In this document: positions 28,659 to 37,315 of the stretch, one piece after another
How the letters are laid out: each line of letters opens with the position of its first letter
How positions within the stretch are numbered: the first letter of the stretch is position 1
Source of the DNA: Bacteroidota bacterium
Lineage (GTDB): Bacteria > Bacteroidota > Bacteroidia > Chitinophagales > Chitinophagaceae
Assembly (NCBI GenBank): GCA_947457075.1
Contig: CANGUG010000011.1
Coordinates: 44,351 to 108,350 of the forward strand
Direction of reading: 5' to 3'
DNA: 64,000 nt
Notes under the pieces: model-generated
Told to the model about the DNA's origin: nothing
Databases searched by the model: none
Seen by the model: only the letters and a program-made list of their open reading frames with translations
Translations under genes and position numbers: made by a program

Positions 28659-30317
28659 ATGAGTTTTAGAAATTACCAGGTGCCTTACAAAATAAACGAA
28701 CAGTTTAAGAAAAAGGCAGCTTACTTTTCTATGGAATTTGCCATACACCAACCTTTAAAAATTTACAGTGGTGGCTTAGGATTTTTAGCTGGATCCCATT
28801 TAAGAAGTGCATATGAATTAAACCAAAATATGATTGGTGTAGGTATCCTTTGGAAGTATGGATACTACGACCAAGCAAGAAATCAGGATCAAACTTTACA
28901 GGTTACTTTCATGGAGAAAATTTATAGCTTCCTGGAAGATACTGGTATCAAGTACCAAATTATGATTCATGATCATCCAGTTTGGGTGAAAGCATATTAT
29001 TTAGCGCCTAATACATTTTGTTCTGCGCCTTTATTTTTATTAAGTACCGATTTACCCGAGAACGATTACGTATCTCAAACCATTACCCACCGTTTATATG
29101 ATGCTAACGTAGCGACTAAAGTGGCCCAGTTTATTTTATTGGGTGTGGGTGGCGCGAAACTAATTGATGAATTAAATTTTGAACCAGAAGTATATCATTT
29201 AAATGAAGCCCACGGTTTTTCAAGTGCGTTTTATTTATTAAACAAATACAAATCATTAGACGAGGTTAAAAAACGTTTAGTGTTTACTACCCATACCCCT
29301 GAAGAAGCAGGTAATGAAAAGCATGACATTTATTTGTGCCATAAAATGGGTTATTTCTGTGGTTTAAGCATCGACGAAGTGCGTAAATTAACAGGTATTC
29401 ACGATGATCAATTCAACCACTCTTTAGCAGCTTTACGTTTTGCGCGCAAAGCCAATGGAGTATCTGAATTGCATGGACATGTAAGTCGTGAAATGTGGGG
29501 TAAATATGAAGGCATCTGCCCTATTGACCATATTACCAATGCACAAAACTGGCGCTACTGGGCGGACAAACAATTGTATAAATTTTCTGAAGCAAATGAC
29601 GATGCGGGTTTTGACGATCGCAAAATGTATTTAAAGAAGCGCGCTTTTGAAATAGTTGCTGACCAAACTGGAAAAGTGTTTGATCCAAATGTGTTAACCA
29701 TTGTTTGGGCAAGACGTTTTGCAGGATACAAGCGTGCCGATTTCCTTTCATGGGATTTAGAAAGATTTGAAAAATTATTGGGTAATTTAAAGTACCCCGT
29801 ACAAATTATATTTGCAGGAAAACCTTATCCTGTGGACTATCCTGCTATTTCACAGTTCAATAACTTAGTACATTTAAGTAAAAACTATAGTAATGTAGCT
29901 GTATTAATTGGTTATGAATTAGGCTTAAGTAAGCGTCTTAAACAAGCTTCTGATGTTTGGTTAAACAACCCACGTGTACCAAGAGAAGCTTCTGGTACCT
30001 CAGGAATGACAGCGGCCATGAATGGATCTGTCAACTTCTCCACCGATGACGGATGGATTCCAGAATTTGTAAATCATGGACACAATGGATTTGTAGTACC
30101 TAAAGCCGACTACGAAAACATGAGCACTCAGGAACAAGATGATTACGATTTAGAGGAATTGTATAAAATATTAGAAAACGAGATCGTACCTATGTATTAT
30201 GAAAAGCGTGATACTTGGCGTTCCATTACCAAAAACGGAATGAGAGATGTTCGCTTCCAGTTTGATAGTAATAGAATGGCGGAAGAGTACTACGAAAAAA
30301 TGTACAAAACCAATTAA
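28659..30317 (+). CDS. glgP: Short alpha-glucan phosphorylase-like protein (GT35), PLP lysine replaced
   Basis: 552-residue protein of the short alpha-glucan phosphorylase type: AAYFSMEFAIHQPLKIYSGGLGFLAGSH at the N-terminus (longer stretch, residues about 20-47), VYHLNEAHGFSSAF, and ARRFAGYKRADFL. The family normally releases glucose-1-phosphate from glycogen or maltodextrin, using a PLP bound to a lysine in the motif EASGTSGMK. Here residue 451 is Thr: EASGTSGMTAAMNGS. The rest of the motif is intact. Either the protein works without PLP, or it is a non-phosphorolytic relative. It is followed by the hairpin-repeat block. Name by similarity only. Confidence 0.82.
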   Translation: MSFRNYQVPYKINEQFKKKAAYFSMEFAIHQPLKIYSGGLGFLAGSHLRSAYELNQNMIGVGILWKYGYYDQARNQDQTLQVTFMEKIYSFLEDTGIKYQIMIHDHPVWVKAYYLAPNTFCSAPLFLLSTDLPENDYVSQTITHRLYDANVATKVAQFILLGVGGAKLIDELNFEPEVYHLNEAHGFSSAFYLLNKYKSLDEVKKRLVFTTHTPEEAGNEKHDIYLCHKMGYFCGLSIDEVRKLTGIHDDQFNHSLAALRFARKANGVSELHGHVSREMWGKYEGICPIDHITNAQNWRYWADKQLYKFSEANDDAGFDDRKMYLKKRAFEIVADQTGKVFDPNVLTIVWARRFAGYKRADFLSWDLERFEKLLGNLKYPVQIIFAGKPYPVDYPAISQFNNLVHLSKNYSNVAVLIGYELGLSKRLKQASDVWLNNPRVPREASGTSGMTAAMNGSVNFSTDDGWIPEFVNHGHNGFVVPKADYENMSTQEQDDYDLEELYKILENEIVPMYYEKRDTWRSITKNGMRDVRFQFDSNRMAEEYYEKMYKTN

Positions 30318-30322
30318 ATAAA

Positions 30323-30351
30323 TCAAAGCACTCCTTTATGGGGTGCTTTGA
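30323..30351. repeat. Hairpin repeat copy 1
   Basis: Near-perfect inverted repeat tcaaagcactcc / ggggtgctttga around a five-base loop. It begins five bases after the glgP stop. No T-run follows on the plus strand; on the minus strand the flank is T-rich. First of three identical copies. Confidence 0.85.
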
Positions 30352-30418
30352 AAAATCATTATAGAAAAATAAAATAGCCCTTAATTTCTATTAAAAGGTA
30401 TCTTTTTAGGTAACTAAC

Positions 30419-30447
30419 TCAAAGCACTCCTTTATGGGGTGCTTTGA
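30419..30447. repeat. Hairpin repeat copy 2
   Basis: Identical in sequence to the copy at 30323, 96 bases further on. It opens the longest unit. Confidence 0.85.
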
Positions 30448-30460
30448 AAAAATCATAAGA

Positions 30461-30476
30461 ATTCGCGAGAGCGAAT
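30461..30476. repeat. Small hairpin unique to repeat unit 2
   Basis: Perfect six-base arms attcgc / gcgaat around the loop gaga, a GNRA-type tetraloop when transcribed. Units 1 and 3 lack it. Confidence 0.6.
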
Positions 30477-30538
30477 GATGTGTAAATAAGTTTTAAGCCC
30501 TTAAATTCTATTAAAAGATATCTTTTTAGGTAACTAAC

Positions 30539-30567
30539 TCAAAGCACTCCTTTATGGGGTGCTTTGA
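30539..30567. repeat. Hairpin repeat copy 3
   Basis: Third identical copy, 120 bases after copy 2, followed by a terminator in the same unit. Confidence 0.85.
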
Positions 30568-30587
30568 AAAATCATTATAGAAAAATA

Positions 30588-30620
30588 AAATAGCCCTTAA
30601 ATTCTATTAAGGGCTATTTT
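30588..30620 (+). terminator. Terminator at the end of repeat unit 3
   Basis: Perfect 13-base arms (aaatagcccttaa / ttaagggctattt) with a six-base loop and a T-rich end. It probably stops transcription from glgP before ubiX. The arms are A/T-symmetric, so it could act in both directions. Confidence 0.75.
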
Positions 30621-30658
30621 ATTTACAACAAATCCTCCCTAGTTTTGTTACTCAATAT

Positions 30659-31216
30659 ATGAACAAGATAATCGTTTCCATTACCGGCGCCAGTGGCGCT
30701 ATTTACGCTAAGTGTTTATTGGACAGTTTATTACAAATGAAGGACCAATATGAGACCGTGGGTGTGGTAATGAGCGACAATGCCAAAATTGTGTGGGAAA
30801 CGGAGCTTGGCAACAAGGACTATGCCAACTACCCATTTAATTTTTACGCTAAAAACGATTTTAATGCCCCATTTGCGTCGGGATCGGCTCAATATAATAT
30901 CATGATTGCCGTGCCTTGTAGCATGGGTATGTTAGGCAGGATTGCCAATGGGGTTAGTGATGATTTAAGTACAAGGGCTGCGGATGTTATTTTAAAAGAG
31001 CGCCGTAAGCTAATTTTAGTGGCAAGAGAAACCCCCTATAATTTAATCCATATCAAAAACATGGAAACCGTCACCTTGGCGGGTGGTATTATTTGTCCGG
31101 CTACCCCTAGCTTTTACAGTAAGCCGCAAACCATGGAGGAAATGGCCTATACCGTGGTGCATCGTATATTGGACCTTGCAGGTTTAAATGCCATGGGCTA
31201 TCGTTGGGGGCAGTAA
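30659..31216 (+). CDS. ubiX: Flavin prenyltransferase UbiX
   Basis: 185-residue enzyme that joins dimethylallyl phosphate to FMN to make prenylated FMN, the cofactor of UbiD-type decarboxylases. N-terminal ITGASGAIYAK binds the flavin; VMSDNAKIVWETE, CSMGMLGRIANGVSDDLSTRAADV and LVARETPYNLIHIKNM complete the family pattern. Length is normal. No ubiD is adjacent. In Bacteroidota prFMN serves menaquinone-pathway or other decarboxylases. Confidence 0.95.
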   Translation: MNKIIVSITGASGAIYAKCLLDSLLQMKDQYETVGVVMSDNAKIVWETELGNKDYANYPFNFYAKNDFNAPFASGSAQYNIMIAVPCSMGMLGRIANGVSDDLSTRAADVILKERRKLILVARETPYNLIHIKNMETVTLAGGIICPATPSFYSKPQTMEEMAYTVVHRILDLAGLNAMGYRWGQ

Positions 31217-31266
31217 TCATTGAATACGTCTCCCCTTTTCATTTTCATATACTTGAATAAATAAAA

Positions 31267-31304
31267 AAAGCCGCTAACATTTTACTGTTAAAGGCTTTTA
31301 TTTT
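31267..31304. terminator. Bidirectional terminator between ubiX and clpC
   Basis: Stem aaagcc .. taaca / tgtta .. ggcttt with a two-base internal bulge on each side and a six-base loop, A-run before and T-run after. It sits between the two convergent genes and can serve both. Confidence 0.75.
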
Positions 31305-31325
31305 ATCAATTGTAGCTGAGTTTAA

Positions 31326-33962
31326 TTACTCGGCTTTAGGTTCTTTTGGTGCTTTTGGTTCCTTAGGCTCTTTAACCAATTTCTCCGCTTTCTCCTTTTT
31401 TTGTAAGGTGAATTCAAGTGCAGTTTTATCGGCATTTAAATCTCCTACTAATACATCGCCTTCCTTAACACTGGCATTTAAAATTTCTTCGGCCAAAGGA
31501 TCCTCAATGTATTTTTGGATGGCTCTATGTAATGGTCTGGCTCCAAACTGAACGTCATAGCCTTTGTCAGCAATAAATTCCTTCGCTGCTTCGGACAACA
31601 CTAAATTCAAACCAAGGTTTACCAAACGACTTAATACATTTTTCATGATGATATCTATGATTAAATAGATATTTTCTTTTGTCAATGAATTAAATACCAC
31701 CACATCGTCAATTCTATTTAAGAACTCTGGAGAGAAAGTACGCTTCAGTGCTTTTTCAATAACAGAACGATTGTTTTCTTCGGTTTGTTGAATACGTGTA
31801 GCCGTTGCAAAACCCACTCCATCACCAAACTCTTTTAATTGACGTGCGCCAATATTAGAAGTCATGATAATCATGGTATTTTTGAAATCTACTTTACGTC
31901 CTAAACCATCCGTTAAAATACCATCATCTAATACTTGTAATAAAATATTGTAAATATCTGGATGTGCTTTTTCAATTTCATCTAATAAAATTACACAGTA
32001 AGGTTTGCGTCGTACTTTTTCTGTTAACTGTCCACCCTCCTCGTAACCAACATATCCTGGAGGCGCACCAATTAAACGAGACACTGCAAATTTTTCCATG
32101 TATTCACTCATGTCAATACGTATTAACGCTTCCTCAGAGTCAAACATATTTTTTGCCAATGCACGTGCCAATTCAGTTTTACCAACGCCAGTAGGACCTA
32201 GGAAAATAAATGTACCAATTGGTTTTTTAGGATCTTTTAAACCTACTCTATTACGTTGAATGGCTTTCACCACTTTGCTAATAGCATCATCCTGACCAAT
32301 CACCATTCCTTTCATATCATCGGCCATTTTGCGCAACTTAGTCGTTTCCGCTTCTACCATACGTTTCACCGGAATACCTGTCATCATGCTAATTACTTCG
32401 GCAATATTTTCTTCATTAATGGGGAAGCGTGCAGTTTTACTTTCTTCCTCCCAATTTTGTTTTGCTTTATCTAGTGCCTCTCCTAATTTCTTTTCGGTAT
32501 CTCTTAAGCTAGCGGCTTCTTCAAAGCGCTGGCTTTTGACTACCTTATTTTTTTCTTCCTTAACTTCTTCAATTTGTTTTTCTAACTCCACTATATCTTG
32601 CGGAACATTAATGTTTTTTAAATGCACTCTTGCACCCACTTCATCCAATACATCAATGGCTTTATCCGGCAATAAACGATCGGTCATGTATCGGTCGCTT
32701 AACTTCACACAAGCTTCAATCGCTTCCTGATCGTAAACAACACTATGGTAATCCTCGTATTTAGATTTGATATTGTTTAAAATAGTAATGGTATCCTCCA
32801 CACTTGGTGGCTCAATAATTACTTTTTGGAAACGACGATCCAATGCACCATCTTTTTCAATATGCATTCTGTACTCGTCCAATGTGGAAGCACCAATACA
32901 TTGCAATTCACCACGGGCCAATGCTGGTTTAAAAATGTTAGAAGCATCTAATGAACCACTCGCTCCACCAGCACCCACAATAGTATGTATTTCATCAATG
33001 AATAAAATAACGTCTCTGTTTTTTTCAAGCTCATTCATAATGGCTTTCATACGCTCTTCGAACTGACCACGGTATTTTGTACCCGCTACTAAAGCAGCTA
33101 AATCCAATGAAATAACGCGCTTGTCAAATAAAACACGACTTACTTTTCTTTGTACAATACGTAAAGCCAACCCTTCCACAATGGCAGTCTTACCCACCCC
33201 TGGTTCTCCTATTAAAATGGGATTGTTCTTTTTACGACGACTTAATATTTGGCTTACTCTTTCAATTTCTGCTTCACGACCTACAATTGGGTCCAAAGCA
33301 TCCATTTCGGCCAATTTGGTAATATCTCGACCAAAATTATCTAATACAGGCGTTTTTGATTTATTCGGGGTACCAGCTTTTGCTTTTGAACCAGCGCCAA
33401 AACCACCCCCTCTTTTCTCTTCTTCAAATTCATCATCGGCATCATCTGAAAAATCAGCCCTAGGATTATCCGAAGATCTTCCTGAACGGCTTGATCGGTC
33501 CACATCATCTAGTCCAGAAGGTGCGGATCCTACCATACCTAACTCATTGCGGAACAGGTCGTAATCCACATCAAATTGATTTAAAATTTGAGTAGCAATA
33601 TTTTCCTTATTCTTTAAAATACTTAATAGTAAATGCTCGGTTTCCACCATTGGGCTTTTCAAAGCCTTGGCTTCCAATACCGTAACCCTTATCACTTTTT
33701 CGGCCTGCTTAGTCAAAGGCAAACTATTGATATTGGCTACATTTTTGCCTGACTTGTCCTTTACCGCCAATTCTATCTCCTTTCTTAAATCCGTTAGGTT
33801 TACATTTAACTGCATTAACACTTTAATGGCCGTATTTTCCTGATCTCTGATGAGTCCTAACATTAAATGTTCGGCCCCAATAAAATCGTTACCTAATCTT
33901 AGTGCTTCCTCTCGGCTATAAGAAATGATTTCCTTAACTTGTGTTGAAAAATTATTATCCAT
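31326..33962 (-). CDS. clpC: ATP-dependent Clp protease ATP-binding subunit ClpC
   Basis: 878-residue Hsp100 unfoldase that feeds substrates to ClpP. Two Clp-N repeats (residues about 1-145), then a low-complexity acidic and glycine-rich linker (150-200). AAA+ domain 1 has Walker A GEPGVGKT at 252-259 and Walker B FIDEIH at 321-326. A UVR-type coiled coil with KSQRFEEAASLRD is near 475-505. AAA+ domain 2 has GPTGVGKT at 589-596 and ends in the Clp D2-small domain. The C-terminus carries a Lys/Glu/Pro repeat (KEPKEPKAPKEPKAE), possibly unstructured. ClpB is the alternative but the UVR segment and short middle domain favour ClpC. Confidence 0.94.
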   Translation of the reverse strand: MDNNFSTQVKEIISYSREEALRLGNDFIGAEHLMLGLIRDQENTAIKVLMQLNVNLTDLRKEIELAVKDKSGKNVANINSLPLTKQAEKVIRVTVLEAKALKSPMVETEHLLLSILKNKENIATQILNQFDVDYDLFRNELGMVGSAPSGLDDVDRSSRSGRSSDNPRADFSDDADDEFEEEKRGGGFGAGSKAKAGTPNKSKTPVLDNFGRDITKLAEMDALDPIVGREAEIERVSQILSRRKKNNPILIGEPGVGKTAIVEGLALRIVQRKVSRVLFDKRVISLDLAALVAGTKYRGQFEERMKAIMNELEKNRDVILFIDEIHTIVGAGGASGSLDASNIFKPALARGELQCIGASTLDEYRMHIEKDGALDRRFQKVIIEPPSVEDTITILNNIKSKYEDYHSVVYDQEAIEACVKLSDRYMTDRLLPDKAIDVLDEVGARVHLKNINVPQDIVELEKQIEEVKEEKNKVVKSQRFEEAASLRDTEKKLGEALDKAKQNWEEESKTARFPINEENIAEVISMMTGIPVKRMVEAETTKLRKMADDMKGMVIGQDDAISKVVKAIQRNRVGLKDPKKPIGTFIFLGPTGVGKTELARALAKNMFDSEEALIRIDMSEYMEKFAVSRLIGAPPGYVGYEEGGQLTEKVRRKPYCVILLDEIEKAHPDIYNILLQVLDDGILTDGLGRKVDFKNTMIIMTSNIGARQLKEFGDGVGFATATRIQQTEENNRSVIEKALKRTFSPEFLNRIDDVVVFNSLTKENIYLIIDIIMKNVLSRLVNLGLNLVLSEAAKEFIADKGYDVQFGARPLHRAIQKYIEDPLAEEILNASVKEGDVLVGDLNADKTALEFTLQKKEKAEKLVKEPKEPKAPKEPKAE

Positions 33963-34047
33963 AAATTTATATTGGAGCTATTACAAGAATAACGAATATT
34001 TTTGACCTAAAGTATGTTCTAGTATTACTTGTTTTCAACCATTTATT

Positions 34048-34461
34048 ATGAGCCAAATTCAATACCAAACTGATACCAAGGAGAAATTCACCGTTATTAC
34101 GATTCTCAATACTGACCTTAGTTCAAATCTCGTGCCAGAAATGGCCAATTTAACTACGAAATGGGGAAATACTGCTCCCAAAAACCTAGTATTGAACTTG
34201 AAAAATGTCCAAAACTGGGATGAGGCTATGATTGAGCATATCGCAACTGCTCAAGGACAATTTTACGAACAAAACGTTTCCTTTGTAGTTTGTGCTATTT
34301 CGGATGCTCTTTTCGACATTTTAGACAAGACAGACTACGCTGAGTTACTCAATATGACCCCTACCGAGTCAGAAGCCTGGGATATCGTTCAAATGGAAGA
34401 AATTGAACGCGAATTGTTGGATAGTGATGATATGGAGTTTAACTTTCAAAAGGAAGATTAA
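34048..34461 (+). CDS. STAS-like domain protein
   Basis: 137-residue cytoplasmic protein with the alternating strand-helix pattern of a STAS domain (anti-sigma factor antagonist fold): TVITILNTDLSSNLVPEM, then LVLNLKNVQNWDEAMIEHI and FVVCAISDALFDILDKTD. The serine usually phosphorylated in antagonists (before the central helix) is not obvious; NVQNWDE occupies that site. A short acidic tail (ELLDSDDMEF) follows. No kinase or sigma factor is near. It lies between divergent clpC and dnaG with 85- and 69-base gaps. Confidence 0.7.
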   Translation: MSQIQYQTDTKEKFTVITILNTDLSSNLVPEMANLTTKWGNTAPKNLVLNLKNVQNWDEAMIEHIATAQGQFYEQNVSFVVCAISDALFDILDKTDYAELLNMTPTESEAWDIVQMEEIERELLDSDDMEFNFQKED

Positions 34462-34530
34462 GCCTTTTATACCCACTTGTTTCATGACTCCCTGCCCCAT
34501 AATCCCTGAATATTAGTTATTTTCGCTCCC

Positions 34531-36459
34531 ATGATTACCTCGCAAACGATTCAACAAATTACCAGCCGCATTGATATTATTGATGTAGTGGGCGAATTTG
34601 TGAAGTTAAAAAAGAGAGGCACTAACTACTTAGGCAACTGCCCTTTTCACAACGAAAAATCACCTTCATTTACAGTTTCCCCTGCCAAGGAAATTTATAA
34701 ATGTTTTGGCTGTGGCAAAAGTGGCAATACCATCACTTTTTTGATGGAGCACGAAAAATACAGTTATGTTGAGGCATTAAGATGGTTAGCTGCTAGATAT
34801 AATATTGAAATTGAGGAAACGGAAACCAGCCCGGCTCAAAAAATGGCGCAACAGGTGGCGGACAGTATTTATGCCATTAATCATTTTGCGATGGAATGGT
34901 TTACCAAGCAATATTGGGAAACGGAACTAGGTGAAACCATTGCGCAAAGTTATATGCAACACCGTGGGTTTTTAAAACCCATTGTTGAGAAGTTTAAAAT
35001 TGGGTATAATCCAGCGGAAAGAGACGGATTAGCCAAAGCATTAATTCAACATCAATTTAATCCTGAACTATTTGCCCGAACAGGTTTAGTGGTAGAACGC
35101 AACGGGGAATGGCAGGATAATTATAGGGACCGTATTATTTTTCCAATTCACAATACCACAGGGAAAATTATAGGATTTGGTGCCCGACAAATTGCCAAAA
35201 ATGATCGTTCTCCTAAGTATATTAATACACCCGAGAATGAAATTTATGTAAAGAGTAAAATTTTATACGGCTCTTATTTCGCGCGCAATTCCATTAACAG
35301 TAATGATGAGTGTTTATTAGTGGAGGGATATACCGACGTGGTAAGTTTACACCAAGCAGGAATTGAAAATGTGGTGGCCAGTGGTGGTACTTCCTTGACC
35401 ATGGACCAGCTAAGGTTAATTAAAAAATATACCCAAAACCTCACCATAATTTATGACGGTGATAGTGCGGGGGTTAAAGCAGCCTTGCGCGGTTTGGATA
35501 TGGCTTTGGAGGAGGGCTTGAATGTTCAATTGGTATTGATTCCTGATAATGAGGATCCAGATAGTTATGTAAATAAAGTAGGCCCCGATGCCTTTAGGGA
35601 TTTTGTACAAAGCAATAAAAAGGACTTTGTACTTTTTCAGTTGGAAGTTCAAATGCAGGATGTAGGCAATGATTTAAATAAGAAAAATATTTTAGTCAAT
35701 CAAATTGCCGAGACACTCAGTAAAATTAATAAGGCCGAGGACTTTACCAAACTACAGGAGTACGTAAGAAAATGTTCCACTCTTTTACGCATTGACGAAA
35801 CAGGACTTACCCAACTCGTCAATAAATTTAAGCGCGACAAAATAGTTAAGGAAGAAAAGAAAATGTCCTATGACGAAGCGGCCATTTTAATGCCTACCTT
35901 GACTAACACTGATACAGATGACAATAACCAAGGCTTTTTTACAGATAACGACCTAACACAAGAAAAACATTTAGTGAAGTTGTTAATTGAAAATGGAATT
36001 GAAAAAATGGAGGACAGCAAGTTTATTGCCCAATATATATTTGATGAAATAGAAGGTTTCCCATTAGAACAAACCGATATGATTTACTTAATGGAAGCCT
36101 ATAAAAAATGGTTCTATGAAGGTAAAATGCCCAATGGCAAAACCTTACAATACCACGAGGACGAGCGCGTTCAAAAATGGGTGGTATCCTTATTTGAACC
36201 CGAACAAGAGTTAAGTACCAGATGGAATGAAAAACTAGGGATAAAAGTAAAAGAGGTAGAAAAAGATATTATGTTGGAGATTAATAAAAGTCTTTTGTAC
36301 TTTAAGTTGCGTAAAATCAAAAAGATGATTTTGCTAAATCAATCCGACTTGGAAAACGCAAAGGATACCGAGCAAATTCAACTCCTACAAATACATAAGC
36401 ATTTAAAGGATGTTGAAAAGGAATTGACTTCGACACTTGGAACCGTCATCTATAAATAA
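34531..36459 (+). CDS. dnaG: DNA primase
   Basis: 642-residue primase that lays RNA primers at the replication fork. The CHC2 zinc motif is C37, H40, C58, C61 (CPFH ... CFGC). The RNA-polymerase-like core follows, with RDRIIFPI and GFGARQI, and the TOPRIM motif LLVEGYTDVVSLHQAG plus IYDGDSAGVKAA. The C-terminal 180 residues are the helicase-interacting region, less conserved. Length is normal. A strong terminator follows at once. Confidence 0.96.
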   Translation: MITSQTIQQITSRIDIIDVVGEFVKLKKRGTNYLGNCPFHNEKSPSFTVSPAKEIYKCFGCGKSGNTITFLMEHEKYSYVEALRWLAARYNIEIEETETSPAQKMAQQVADSIYAINHFAMEWFTKQYWETELGETIAQSYMQHRGFLKPIVEKFKIGYNPAERDGLAKALIQHQFNPELFARTGLVVERNGEWQDNYRDRIIFPIHNTTGKIIGFGARQIAKNDRSPKYINTPENEIYVKSKILYGSYFARNSINSNDECLLVEGYTDVVSLHQAGIENVVASGGTSLTMDQLRLIKKYTQNLTIIYDGDSAGVKAALRGLDMALEEGLNVQLVLIPDNEDPDSYVNKVGPDAFRDFVQSNKKDFVLFQLEVQMQDVGNDLNKKNILVNQIAETLSKINKAEDFTKLQEYVRKCSTLLRIDETGLTQLVNKFKRDKIVKEEKKMSYDEAAILMPTLTNTDTDDNNQGFFTDNDLTQEKHLVKLLIENGIEKMEDSKFIAQYIFDEIEGFPLEQTDMIYLMEAYKKWFYEGKMPNGKTLQYHEDERVQKWVVSLFEPEQELSTRWNEKLGIKVKEVEKDIMLEINKSLLYFKLRKIKKMILLNQSDLENAKDTEQIQLLQIHKHLKDVEKELTSTLGTVIYK

Positions 36460-36460
36460 A

Positions 36461-36492
36461 AAAGCCCCTATTCATGAACAGGGGCTTTTTTT
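36461..36492 (+). terminator. Terminator after dnaG
   Basis: Nine-base perfect arms (aaagcccct / aggggcttt) with a ten-base loop and a T-run, starting two bases after the stop codon. Confidence 0.85.
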
Positions 36493-36551
36493 ATACTTAC
36501 TAACTCATCTTGTACATATACATTGACTATTTAATAGTCCTATTTTCTTAC

Positions 36552-37220
36552 TTACTTTTCAGAAGGATTGTTCTTCCCGGCCAAAAGTTTTTGCAAAGTA
36601 GCTTCTAAACGCTTTTGTTTCGTTTCTTCCTTTTTAGCCCCTTGGATCCAACTTAAATACTCCTTTTGATTGATTACGGAAAGCGTACTAAAAAAGTCTC
36701 TTGCTTCGTCATGCGCAGCCAATATTTTGTCCAACTCAATTGGTAAGGCAATGATTCTTTTTTCAAAATCATCTACCTTAATATCTGCAGCCTTAAATTC
36801 AACAAAGCTTCTGTTTTTATTGGGCAATTGATCCACTTTCTTAAAACGCATCGCAGTCCAAACATGGTCTAATGTAACTTGACGAATGGCTTCGAAATCA
36901 TTTTTAGAAAGAATCTCCCAGCTAGCGTCTCTATTTAAATCAGAAACAATTTTCGAGCTGGTTTTTGGATAAGCAATCCATAATTTACTTTCTGGGTGTA
37001 AGGCAGAAAAAACTTCTTTAAGAATATTATTTAACTGAAGCTGGTTAATGGCAAAAATCAAAGCATAATCAATCTTCCTTGTTTTTAGCAATGGAGTGAT
37101 ATTCTTATTGTAATTTAATTTTGCGAATTGTTTCTCAATAGAGGAAGGCAACCCTTGAATCAGTAAATTTTTCTCTTCTTTCAACTGCAACTTCTCTAAA
37201 ATATGCTGAGGACCTGTCAT
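36552..37220 (-). CDS. DUF3052-like plus YdeI/OmpD-associated C-terminal domain protein
   Basis: 222-residue cytoplasmic protein in two parts. Residues about 1-130 look like a small Rossmann-type domain (LIQGLPSSIEKQF, YALIFAINQLQLNN, LWIAYPKTSSK), as in DUF3052. Residues about 155-215 match the YdeI/OmpD-associated C-terminus: LDKILAAHDEARDFFSTLS, EYLSWIQGAKKEETKQKRL and LLAGK. Both halves are often found as separate genes. Function unknown. It lies downstream of plsY on the same strand with a 95-base gap. Confidence 0.75.
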   Translation of the reverse strand: MTGPQHILEKLQLKEEKNLLIQGLPSSIEKQFAKLNYNKNITPLLKTRKIDYALIFAINQLQLNNILKEVFSALHPESKLWIAYPKTSSKIVSDLNRDASWEILSKNDFEAIRQVTLDHVWTAMRFKKVDQLPNKNRSFVEFKAADIKVDDFEKRIIALPIELDKILAAHDEARDFFSTLSVINQKEYLSWIQGAKKEETKQKRLEATLQKLLAGKNNPSEK

Positions 37221-37315
37221 AATAAAAAATATTAAGGGAGGACAAAGTTACTAAATTCTAAGTTAGTACAAGAATTAAACCAATAAAAAGATGCAAGTAA
37301 TTGTAAATCAAGGAA

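Larger units (their letters stand above)
30323..30614. repeat. Three tandem hairpin-repeat units after glgP
   Basis: The 341-base gap between glgP and ubiX consists mainly of three direct repeats. Unit 1 spans 30323-30418 (96 bases), unit 2 30419-30538 (120 bases) and unit 3 starts at 30539. Each opens with the same 29-base hairpin. Units 1 and 3 are identical for more than 60 bases. Units 1 and 2 share the end ctattaaaa(g/g)...cttttt aggtaactaac. Unit 2 replaces the middle with a different segment containing a second hairpin at 30461-30476. Unit 3 ends in an intact terminator, of which units 1 and 2 carry decayed copies. No coding sequence is seen. Confidence 0.85.

Noticed and set aside
30323..30567. 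Repeats that could be a CRISPR array
   Set aside because: Only three copies, spacing of 96 and 120 bases, and the spacers are largely the same sequence; no cas genes nearby. It is a duplicated hairpin unit.
31329..31373. Lys-Glu-Pro repeat at the ClpC C-terminus as a separate gene or error
   Set aside because: It is in frame with ClpC and is a plausible low-complexity tail; the stop codon follows normally.
33121..33564. 147-codon reading frame opposite clpC
   Set aside because: It lies entirely within clpC on the other strand and its composition (Ser/Leu/Pro rich, no domain) is that of an antisense shadow.
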